Shown here: in pieces, positions 34,599 to 42,431 of the stretch
Layout: each line of letters begins with the position of its first letter
Numbering within the stretch: the first letter of the stretch is position 1
Source of the DNA: Flavobacterium anseongense
GTDB taxonomy: Bacteria; Bacteroidota; Bacteroidia; Flavobacteriales; Flavobacteriaceae
Length of the DNA: 64,000 bases
Direction: 5' to 3'
Assembly (NCBI RefSeq): GCF_021608185.1
Contig: NZ_JAKIHN010000005.1
Span: 1-64,000, forward strand
The notes under the pieces: model-generated
Seen by the model: the letters and a program-made list of their open reading frames with translations, nothing else
What the model was told of the DNA's origin: nothing
The model's database searches: none
Translations under genes and position numbers: made by a program

Positions 34599-35033
34599 AT
34601 GAAAATTAATAAGAAAATTAAAATCGCATTACTAAGCATACTAGGATTTTCCCTTTTGATGTTTGTGATATTGGTATATCACATTGCTAACGCAAAACCT
34701 ATCGAAAATGCAACAATACAAGTCAGCCGGATAGATTTCGACAAACCTTTTGATTCGTTAAGCACAATTGAAATCAAACAAAAATTACACAGTATTGCCG
34801 GCGTTAAAAGTGACATCATCGTAAAAAGAAACGTGGTTGTTTATTTTCACGACAACCGCATTGCCGACTCTAAAAAAGTTTACAATGAATTAATGACTAA
34901 AGGAAATTACAAAGCAGAACGATTTGTATTACCTGAAGGTCTGGCCAATAAACAAGTTTGCCCGGTGATAAAGAAAGATGGCCTGAGCTATAAGTTCACC
35001 AAGTTCATACAAGGAATTTTCAATAAATCTTAA
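34599..35033 (+). CDS. Membrane-anchored HMA-like (ferredoxin-fold) protein without CxxC
   Basis: A 144-residue protein. A signal anchor or signal peptide (about 7-30) is followed by a beta-alpha-beta-beta-alpha-beta pattern (about 38-112) resembling heavy-metal-associated domains: IQVSRIDF, a helix ending KLHSIAGV, paired strands DIIVKRNVVVYFHD, a helix KKVYNELMTKG and a last strand. The metal-binding CxxC of HMA proteins is absent; the only Cys is 121 in NKQVCPV. It precedes the globin-like lipoprotein gene by 12 bases, in likely operon. The fold assignment is my inference from the pattern. Confidence 0.65.
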   Translation: MKINKKIKIALLSILGFSLLMFVILVYHIANAKPIENATIQVSRIDFDKPFDSLSTIEIKQKLHSIAGVKSDIIVKRNVVVYFHDNRIADSKKVYNELMTKGNYKAERFVLPEGLANKQVCPVIKKDGLSYKFTKFIQGIFNKS

Positions 35034-35045
35034 ATATAAAAAACT

Positions 35046-35627
35046 ATGAAAAAGTATTCAAAATTTGCACTATGTGCATTAGTAATTGGGGCATTCGCAT
35101 TCGCCTCTTGTAGTGACGATGATGATTCGGCTCCGGCACCGGCATCAATCTATGAAAGATTGGGAGGAACAACATTAGTTGCAGATCCTGATAATCCCGG
35201 ACAAATGATAGAACAAGGGCGTTTAAGCTATCGTAAAGTGGTAAACTCAACCGTTGGGTTAATCGTAGCTGACGTACAAGCAGGTGCTTCTGGTAATTTA
35301 GGAGCTCATTTTGCTCCGATATTGGGAGAAGTTACCGCAGGAAATACTACCAATTTAGCAATATTGGTCGATAATTTAACCGACTTTTTCTCCTTTAACA
35401 CCGGAGGAACAAATGCTGTAAATACTTATTCAGGTTTGGATATGGTATCCGCTCACAATCCGGCTATGAATCCAAGAATGGGAACCACTTCAACTAATGC
35501 TGACTACACTAAATTTGAAGGCTATGTTGGTGCCGCTGCCGTACAAAATGGTGTTGCCGCCAACACCCAACTTTATGCCGACATAGTTGCCGTATTAGAA
35601 TCATTAAGAGATCCTATAGTTCAATAA
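35046..35627 (+). CDS. Lipoprotein with truncated-haemoglobin (group I) features
   Basis: A 193-residue protein with a lipoprotein signal (FASC, Cys22) and an acidic linker (SDDDDS). The mature part carries landmarks of truncated globins in order: IYERLGG at 35-41, an IVADVQAGASGNLGAHFAP segment (73-91) like the D..l...F region, GGTNAVNTYSGLDMVSAHNPAM (120-141) with His137 at the proximal-haem position, and a final helix ending LESLRDPIV. No Tyr is seen where the distal B10 Tyr is expected. It would be a haem protein outside the cytoplasm, linked to an HMA-like membrane protein. Family assignment rests on motif order only. Confidence 0.7.
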   Translation: MKKYSKFALCALVIGAFAFASCSDDDDSAPAPASIYERLGGTTLVADPDNPGQMIEQGRLSYRKVVNSTVGLIVADVQAGASGNLGAHFAPILGEVTAGNTTNLAILVDNLTDFFSFNTGGTNAVNTYSGLDMVSAHNPAMNPRMGTTSTNADYTKFEGYVGAAAVQNGVAANTQLYADIVAVLESLRDPIVQ

Positions 35628-35650
35628 TAAGGTTTTTGTTTTGTTTAGTG

Positions 35651-35689
35651 AAAAACGCTACACCAATCTTTTTTGGGTAGCGTTTTTTG
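35651..35689. terminator. Terminator after the globin-like gene
   Basis: AAAAACGCTAC (35651-35661) pairs with GTAGCGTTTTT (35678-35688) and lies between convergent genes, so it can serve both. Confidence 0.85.
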
Positions 35690-35694
35690 TAGAT

Positions 35695-36633
35695 TTATTT
35701 TAAATGAGCTAACATTTCTTCTGTCATCGTAGCTAAATCAAATTTGTGTTTCCAGTTCCAATCTTCTCTTGCTGAGCTATCATCAATAGATGCCGGCCAA
35801 CTATCCGCTATCTTCTGACGGAAATCTGGCTTGTATGAAATCGTAAAATCGGGAATATGCTTTTTAATTTCAGTTGCAATTTCAGCCGGAGTAAAACTAA
35901 TCCCCGATAAATTATAAGAAGAACGAATCTTAATTTGCTCACTCGATGCCTGCATGATTTCTATTGTTGCCCTAATCGCATCATCCATATACATCATTGG
36001 TAAAGCCGTTTCTTCCGAAAGAAAACATTCATACTTCCCATCTTTTAATGCTTTGTGATAAATGTCAACGGCATAATCTGTCGTCCCCCCACCTGGTTCG
36101 GTTGACCAACTGATTAATCCCGGATAGCGAATGCTTCGCACATCAACACCATAAACATTATGATAATATTCACACCATCTTTCGCCGGTCTGTTTACTAA
36201 TTCCATAAACCGTTGTTGGTTCCATTATGGTATATTGCGGTGTATTGTCTCTTGGTGTTGTTGGTCCGAAAACTGCAATACTCGATGGCCAAAATATCTT
36301 TTTTATCTTTTTGGCTTTCGCCAGATTTAAAACGTGGAAAAGCGAATTCATATTCAAATCCCAAGCAAATGCCGGATTTTTTTCGGCTGTAGCCGATAAC
36401 AAAGCTGCCATCAGATACACATCTGTAATTTGATATTCCTCAATCAAATGCTCAATTTGATTGTAATCTAAAGCATTGACAACTTCGAAAATACCGTTGT
36501 TAACTATGTCATTATTTAGTTTTCTGATATCGGAAGCTATAACATTATCGTTGCCGTAAATGCTTCTTAATTTTTGCGTAAGCTCGGTTCCGATTTGCCC
36601 GCAAGCGCCAATGATTAGGATTTTTGTGCTCAT
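35695..36633 (-). CDS. SDR-type L-threonine 3-dehydrogenase
   Basis: A 312-residue extended short-chain dehydrogenase, related to UDP-galactose epimerase in fold. NAD-binding GACGQIG at 9-15, catalytic YGISK near 145-149 with the Ser in WPSSIAVFG. The sequence pattern RYPGLISWSTEPGGGTTDYA and the MMYMDDAI segment are typical of the SDR threonine dehydrogenases found in Flavobacteria and related organisms, which convert threonine to 2-amino-3-oxobutyrate. Cytoplasmic, monocistronic, start ATG at 36633. Confidence 0.9.
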   Translation of the reverse strand: MSTKILIIGACGQIGTELTQKLRSIYGNDNVIASDIRKLNNDIVNNGIFEVVNALDYNQIEHLIEEYQITDVYLMAALLSATAEKNPAFAWDLNMNSLFHVLNLAKAKKIKKIFWPSSIAVFGPTTPRDNTPQYTIMEPTTVYGISKQTGERWCEYYHNVYGVDVRSIRYPGLISWSTEPGGGTTDYAVDIYHKALKDGKYECFLSEETALPMMYMDDAIRATIEIMQASSEQIKIRSSYNLSGISFTPAEIATEIKKHIPDFTISYKPDFRQKIADSWPASIDDSSAREDWNWKHKFDLATMTEEMLAHLK

Positions 36634-36757
36634 GTAGTAGTGTTGTTTATTTGCTCAACAAAGATACTTTTTTAAGAAAAATAACTTACTTAAAAAAACC
36701 GTTTTCTTTTTCATAAAATTATAATCGCTTTAACTACATCATACTAAAGTTTCCTTT

Positions 36758-36773
36758 TACCTTTGTACCTTTG
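36758..36773 (+). promoter_or_regulatory. Tandem TACCTTTG -7 elements
   Basis: Two perfect TAnnTTTG matches stand head to tail (TACCTTTG at 36758-36765 and 36766-36773), 19-34 bases before the ATG of the lipoprotein gene. A clear TTG -33 element was not found for either. Confidence 0.5.
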
Positions 36774-36791
36774 TCTCTTTACTATTTATCC

Positions 36792-37382
36792 ATGAAATTA
36801 TATTTTTCAGCATTACTATTGTTGGTCTTTCTTTCTTCGTGCCAGGAAGACCCAAAAGCTCGCGCCTTAGAGCAGGAAAAAGAAACACGAAAAAGAGAAG
36901 TCATATTTGCAAGTATCAATAAAGGTTGGAACTTTAATTCGCAACCTTTAAACCAAACTTCGAGTGAATTGAGAACCTTTTGGGCTGAATGGCGCGTGTT
37001 TCTTAACGAGTTAGGTCAAAAACCAAAAAGCAGCATTGGTGCTTTTCAGCAAAAAGCGAAAACGCTTTCTAAAAGAGCGGGTGAGTTAAATAACAACATT
37101 CCAATAAAATATAATATTCCTGAAATAAAAAGCCGAATTTCAGTTATAGCGACCAAAGTCAATGCGGTAAACTTATACATTCATCTGAATCAAATTCCGG
37201 ATAAAAAGATTGTCCAATTAGTACAGGAAATTAATGCCGAAGTAGCTTCGATGCAATGGCAATTAGACGAAATCAAGCGTAAAAGCGAAATCAAAACAGA
37301 AGATGGCGAAGACGACATGTTACGAATGTTAGATACTGCCAGAGCAATCCCCAACACCCCAAATCTAAAACCTACGAAATAG
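36792..37382 (+). CDS. Helical lipoprotein of unknown function
   Basis: A 196-residue protein with a lipoprotein signal ending at Cys17 (LSSCQEDP). The mature part is almost wholly helical and charged (ALEQEKETRKREVIF; KAKTLSKRAGELNN; EINAEVASMQWQLDEIKRK), suggesting a coiled-coil or helical bundle. I do not recognise the family. The ATG at 36792 sits right before the hydrophobic segment; an in-frame TTG at 36771 lies inside a promoter-like element. A T9SS protein gene follows after 26 bases. Confidence 0.75.
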   Translation: MKLYFSALLLLVFLSSCQEDPKARALEQEKETRKREVIFASINKGWNFNSQPLNQTSSELRTFWAEWRVFLNELGQKPKSSIGAFQQKAKTLSKRAGELNNNIPIKYNIPEIKSRISVIATKVNAVNLYIHLNQIPDKKIVQLVQEINAEVASMQWQLDEIKRKSEIKTEDGEDDMLRMLDTARAIPNTPNLKPTK

Positions 37383-37408
37383 TTTAATCAAATTCTTTAC
37401 AGCTATTC

Positions 37409-38956
37409 ATGAAAAAATTTAATCTGCTTTTTCTTTTTCTTTTAGGTTTGACTACTTATGCTCAAGCACCAATAATAGAGTGGCAGAAATGTTATGGTGG
37501 CACCAATGATGATCAGGCACAAAGCATTCAAAGAACTAATGATGGTGGTTATATCGTTGCCAATTTAGCCACTTCTAACGATGGTGATGTTACAAATTTT
37601 CACACTGGAACAGGTGGTGATATATGGGTTGTTAAAACAGACGGTAATGGTAACATAGAATGGCAAAAAGCTTTAGGTGGTAGCAATAGCGAAGGAACAT
37701 TTAATGTAAAGCAGACTACAGACAATGGTTACCTTGTTTGTGGCTACTCAGGTTCCTACGACGGAGATGTAACAGGAAATCACGGCGGTGTTTATGATCT
37801 TTGGATCGTAAAGTTAAACGGCGCAGGCAATATTGTTTGGCAAAAAACTTATGGCGGCACAAACACTGATGGCTTTTGGAGCAGCTTCGAACAAACTGCA
37901 GATGATGGTTTTATCGTTATTTGCAATTCTAGTTCCAATGATGGCGATGTAACGGAAAATCATGGGAATTCCGATATTTGGGTAATAAAATTAAACAGCA
38001 TCGGAGATATTCAATGGCAAAAGACTTATGGTGGGACAGGTTACGATGACCCTAGAAGTATACAACTAACTCCCGATGGAGGTTATATTTTATGCGGTTA
38101 TACCGAATCAAACAATGGAGATTTCACTTCAAACCACGGTTTTAGCGATGCCTACGTAATAAAAATCAACAGTACGGGTGACATTTTATGGCAAAAAACA
38201 TATGGATCACAAGGGTATGACCGAGCTAATACAATTATTAAGGCATCTGATGGAGGATTTATTTTTGTAGGAGATACTACAGTAAACGGTGGCGATGTAT
38301 CAGGAACCCACGGAGGGTACGACATTTGGGTTGTCAAAATAAATAATATAGGGACTATACAATGGCAAAAATGTCTTGGCGGAACAGGGAATGAAGGTGT
38401 TGGACGGAATTGCATCGTGCAGCTTGCCAATGATGATTATGCTATCGTAGGTATTACAACATCAACTAATGGCGATGTGACAGCAAACCATGGCGGACAG
38501 GATTCTTGGTTGCTTCGACTGAGTAACACAGGTTCCATATTATGGCAAAAAACGTATGGTGGCTCTTCAAATGATTGCGCTTATAGTTTGTGTGCCACCC
38601 CGGATGATGGTTATATTATGGCAGGACTTACTGCTTCCTTTGATGGTGATGTAAGTGGAAATCATGGCTATAATGATTATTGGGTAGTGAAAGTTGGTCC
38701 CGATTCGTTAGCAACATCTGACTATGATTTATTTGACCCTGTCTTGTTCCCAAATCCGGTTTCAAATCAACTAAATATTATCAGCGAAACCTCCAACATT
38801 AAAACATATATCATTTACGATACTTTAGGAAAAACTATCATTAAGAAAAACTATAAAAATACTATTGACGTATCTCAATTAAAATCGGGGATTTACTATT
38901 TAGAGCTTCAAGATGATAATAAAAAATCCATTTATAAAAAATTTATAAAACAATAA
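37409..38956 (+). CDS. T9SS-secreted repeat protein
   Basis: A 515-residue extracellular protein. Signal peptide (about 1-20), then seven copies of a roughly 58-residue repeat, each starting with a WQKTYGGT-type motif and containing a DGGYI strand, a nGDVtgNHG turn and a W/YVVKIN strand. This looks like a beta-propeller-like or beta-sandwich array. The last 75 residues form a type A sorting domain (LFPNPVSNQLNI ... SGIYYLELQD). It is exported through the type IX system. Function unknown. It ends 4 bases before mfd. Confidence 0.9.
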   Translation: MKKFNLLFLFLLGLTTYAQAPIIEWQKCYGGTNDDQAQSIQRTNDGGYIVANLATSNDGDVTNFHTGTGGDIWVVKTDGNGNIEWQKALGGSNSEGTFNVKQTTDNGYLVCGYSGSYDGDVTGNHGGVYDLWIVKLNGAGNIVWQKTYGGTNTDGFWSSFEQTADDGFIVICNSSSNDGDVTENHGNSDIWVIKLNSIGDIQWQKTYGGTGYDDPRSIQLTPDGGYILCGYTESNNGDFTSNHGFSDAYVIKINSTGDILWQKTYGSQGYDRANTIIKASDGGFIFVGDTTVNGGDVSGTHGGYDIWVVKINNIGTIQWQKCLGGTGNEGVGRNCIVQLANDDYAIVGITTSTNGDVTANHGGQDSWLLRLSNTGSILWQKTYGGSSNDCAYSLCATPDDGYIMAGLTASFDGDVSGNHGYNDYWVVKVGPDSLATSDYDLFDPVLFPNPVSNQLNIISETSNIKTYIIYDTLGKTIIKKNYKNTIDVSQLKSGIYYLELQDDNKKSIYKKFIKQ

Positions 38957-38960
38957 TTAG

Positions 38961-41900
38961 TTGAGTCAAAACTCATTATACAACGGTTATCTCCAATCGA
39001 CGAAAGTCAGACAAATAACGGATGTACTCGAAAATCCTTTGACCAAAATTCAGTTAAAAGGACTTTTGGGGTCGTCATTCTCATTCGTATTTCAGGCAAT
39101 TTTTAAGCAAAGCGACAAACCGTTTCTGTTAATTTTCAACGAAAAAGAAGAAGCTGCCTATTATCTAAACGATTTGGAACAAATGATTGGTGCCAATGAT
39201 GTGTTGTTTTATCCAAGTTCGTATCGTCGTCCATACCAAATTGAAGAAACCGATAACGCCAATGTTTTATTGCGTTCCGAAGTTTTAAACCGAATCAATT
39301 CGAGAAAGAAACCTGCCGTTATTGTTACTTATCCCGAAGCACTTTTTGAAAAAGTAGTTACCCGAAAAGAACTCGAAAAAAACACCTTGAAAATTGCTGT
39401 TGGTGAAACGGTTACTATCGATTTTATAAACGAAGTTTTGTTTGAATATGAATTCAAACGTGTCGATTTTATTACAGAACCAGGAGAATTTTCAGTTCGT
39501 GGCGGAATACTAGATGTATTTTCATTTTCGAATGACAATCCGTATCGTATTGAGTTTTTTGGTAATGAAGTCGAAAGCATCCGAACCTTTGATGTTGAAA
39601 CGCAGCTTTCGCTGGAAAAACAAACCAAAATTACCATTATCCCAAATCTGGAAAATAAATTCGTTCAGGAAAATCGCGAAAGCTTTTTAGATTATATCAG
39701 CGACAAAACCGTTTTGTGCATTGAAAACACTGAGTTTCTAACTTTCCAATTGGACAAGCTTATTGGCAAAGCCATCGAAACATTTGACAAACTTTCCAAA
39801 GATGTCAAACACGCTGAACCCAAACATTTATTCCTCAATCAGGAAGGATTTTTACGCAAAGCTTTGGATTTTTCGATCATCGAATTATCGAACAAACCGT
39901 TTTTCAAAACTACAAAGTCTTTTGAATTCCACATACAACCTCAGCCTTCATTCAACAAGCAATTTGATTTGTTATTGAACAATTTGAGCGACAATCATTT
40001 TAATGGTTACACCAATTATTTGTTCTGTTCAAATGAAGGGCAAGCCAATCGTTTTCATGATATTTTTGAAAGTATTGATGAAGAGAATCATGAGAACATA
40101 CGCAAACAATATCACACGATAGTAGCTTCTTTGTACCAAGGTTTCATTGATGAAGAAAACCAAATTGCATGCTATACAGACCACCAGATTTTTGAGCGTT
40201 ATCATAAATTCAACATCAAAAATGGTTATTCTAAAAAGCAAACGCTTACGCTAAAAGAATTAAATTCTTTGTCGGTTGGCGATTACGTTACGCACATCGA
40301 TCACGGAATCGGAAAGTTTGGCGGTTTGCAAAAAATTCAGGTCGAAGGCAAAACCCAAGAAGCAATTAAGTTGGCTTACGCCGATAACGATATTGTGTAT
40401 GTTAGCATTCATTCATTACATAAAATTTCAAAATACACCGGAAAAGACGGAACACCACCAAAGATTTATAAGCTTGGTTCGAATGCCTGGAAAACCTTAA
40501 AACAAAAAACAAAAGCGCGTGTCAAACACATTGCGTTTAACTTAATTCAACTGTATGCAAAACGCCGTTTGGAAAAAGGTTTTGCCTGCTCACCTGATAG
40601 TTATCTGCAAAAAGAATTGGAAAGTTCGTTCATTTACGAAGATACACCAGATCAAATTACGGCCACGCAAGACGTCAAAGCCGATATGGAAAAAGACCGC
40701 CCAATGGACCGATTGGTTTGTGGCGATGTTGGTTTCGGGAAAACCGAAGTTGCTATTCGCGCGGCTTTCAAAGCGGTTGATAACAGCAAACAAGTTGCGG
40801 TTTTAGTTCCTACCACGATTCTGGCCTATCAACATTACCGAACTTTTACTGAACGATTAAAAGACATGCCGGTTAATATTGGTTACCTCAACCGTTTTAG
40901 AACTGCCAAAGAAAAAGCAAAAACTATAGAAGATTTAGCTTCGGGAAAATTGGACATTCTTATTGGAACGCATCAGTTGGTCAATAAAAATGTAGTGTTT
41001 AAAGATTTAGGTTTGCTGATTGTTGATGAAGAACAAAAGTTTGGCGTCAACGTAAAAGACAAACTAAAAACGATTGCTGCCAATGTTGATACATTGACTT
41101 TAACTGCTACTCCAATTCCGAGAACTTTGCAGTTTTCATTGATGGCTGCGAGAGATTTATCCGTAATTACAACAGCTCCGCCAAATCGTTATCCAATCGA
41201 ATCAAAGGTTGTTGGTTTTAGCGAAGAGTTAATTCGCGATGCGATTTCGTATGAAATTCAAAGAAACGGACAGGTTTTCTTTATCAATAACCGAATTGAA
41301 AACATCAAGGAAATTGCCGGAATGATTCAACGATTAGTTCCCGATGCGCGTGTTGGTATCGGTCACGGCCAAATGGAGGGCAACAAACTGGAAGAGTTGA
41401 TGCTTGGTTTTATGAACGGCGAATTCGATGTTTTGGTGGCAACCACAATTATCGAAAGTGGTTTGGATGTGCCAAATGCGAATACGATTTTCATTAATAA
41501 CGCTAATAATTTTGGCCTTTCCGATTTACATCAAATGCGTGGAAGAGTTGGTCGAAGCAATAAGAAAGCGTTTTGCTATTTTATCTGTCCGCCATATTCT
41601 GTTATGACAGATGATGCAAGAAAACGTATTCAGGCTTTGGAACAATTCAGCGAATTAGGAAGCGGTTTCAACATTGCAATGAAAGATTTGGAAATTCGTG
41701 GCGCCGGAGATTTATTGGGTGGAGAACAAAGTGGTTTCATCAACGAAATTGGTTTTGAAACCTATCAGAAAATCATGAACGAAGCCATTGAAGAGTTGAA
41801 GGAAAACGAATTCAAAGAGCTTTACGAATCAGAAAATGATGTCGATACCAAAGAATATGTAAAAGAATTGCAGATTGATACCGACTTCGAATTGTTATTT

Positions 41901-42323
41901 CCTGATGAATACATCAACAATATTACAGAACGTTTGAATTTGTATAACGAACTTGGAACTATAAAAGATGAAGAAGGTTTATTAACTTATGAAACCAAAC
42001 TGATTGATCGTTTTGGAGCGTTACCAAAAGAAGCAAAAGCACTCTTGAACAGTATCCGAATCAAATGGATTGCAACGCAAATGGGAATTGAAAAAATCAT
42101 TATGAAGCAAGGCAAACTGATTGGTTATTTTGTGGGCGACCAGCAATCGGATTATTATAATTCGAAACAATTCAGACGTATGTTGCAATTTGTACAGCAA
42201 CACGGAAACATTTGTAAAATGAAAGAGAAAGAAACCAAAAACGGGCTTCGTTTGCTCATCACTTTTGAAAATGTAAAATCCATAAACAAGGCTCTGGAGT
42301 TTATGGAAATGATGAAGGAATAA
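38961..42323 (+). CDS. mfd: Transcription-repair coupling factor
   Basis: An 1120-residue DNA translocase that displaces stalled RNA polymerase and recruits UvrA. Order: UvrB-like N-terminal module, RNA-polymerase-interacting CarD-like domain (LSVGDYVTHIDHGIGKFGGL near 435), RecG-type helicase domains with Walker A GDVGFGKT at 588-595 and DEEQ box, then the C-terminal TRCF domain. The frame can only begin at TTG (38961), since no ATG occurs before about residue 70. The TTG is 4 bases after the stop of the T9SS gene, hinting at coupled translation. Confidence 0.95.
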   Translation: MSQNSLYNGYLQSTKVRQITDVLENPLTKIQLKGLLGSSFSFVFQAIFKQSDKPFLLIFNEKEEAAYYLNDLEQMIGANDVLFYPSSYRRPYQIEETDNANVLLRSEVLNRINSRKKPAVIVTYPEALFEKVVTRKELEKNTLKIAVGETVTIDFINEVLFEYEFKRVDFITEPGEFSVRGGILDVFSFSNDNPYRIEFFGNEVESIRTFDVETQLSLEKQTKITIIPNLENKFVQENRESFLDYISDKTVLCIENTEFLTFQLDKLIGKAIETFDKLSKDVKHAEPKHLFLNQEGFLRKALDFSIIELSNKPFFKTTKSFEFHIQPQPSFNKQFDLLLNNLSDNHFNGYTNYLFCSNEGQANRFHDIFESIDEENHENIRKQYHTIVASLYQGFIDEENQIACYTDHQIFERYHKFNIKNGYSKKQTLTLKELNSLSVGDYVTHIDHGIGKFGGLQKIQVEGKTQEAIKLAYADNDIVYVSIHSLHKISKYTGKDGTPPKIYKLGSNAWKTLKQKTKARVKHIAFNLIQLYAKRRLEKGFACSPDSYLQKELESSFIYEDTPDQITATQDVKADMEKDRPMDRLVCGDVGFGKTEVAIRAAFKAVDNSKQVAVLVPTTILAYQHYRTFTERLKDMPVNIGYLNRFRTAKEKAKTIEDLASGKLDILIGTHQLVNKNVVFKDLGLLIVDEEQKFGVNVKDKLKTIAANVDTLTLTATPIPRTLQFSLMAARDLSVITTAPPNRYPIESKVVGFSEELIRDAISYEIQRNGQVFFINNRIENIKEIAGMIQRLVPDARVGIGHGQMEGNKLEELMLGFMNGEFDVLVATTIIESGLDVPNANTIFINNANNFGLSDLHQMRGRVGRSNKKAFCYFICPPYSVMTDDARKRIQALEQFSELGSGFNIAMKDLEIRGAGDLLGGEQSGFINEIGFETYQKIMNEAIEELKENEFKELYESENDVDTKEYVKELQIDTDFELLFPDEYINNITERLNLYNELGTIKDEEGLLTYETKLIDRFGALPKEAKALLNSIRIKWIATQMGIEKIIMKQGKLIGYFVGDQQSDYYNSKQFRRMLQFVQQHGNICKMKEKETKNGLRLLITFENVKSINKALEFMEMMKE

Positions 42324-42331
42324 GTTTTAAT

Positions 42332-42429
42332 ATTGAACCATATAAGTCATATAAGAAAATAGAAGGAAAAATAAAAGGCGTTCACTAATTTGAACGCCTT
42401 TCACTTGTATGAAACTTATATGGTTCAAT
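42332..42429. terminator. Nested double-hairpin terminator between convergent genes
   Basis: An inner hairpin AAAGGCGTTCA (42374-42384) / TGAACGCCTTT (42391-42401) lies within a perfect 16-base outer inverted repeat, ATTGAACCATATAAGT (42332-42347) and ACTTATATGGTTCAAT (42414-42429). A second CATATAAG/CTTGTATG copy adjoins the arms. The inner stem alone is a good bidirectional terminator for mfd and the metalloprotease gene. Confidence 0.82.
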
Positions 42430-42431
42430 CA

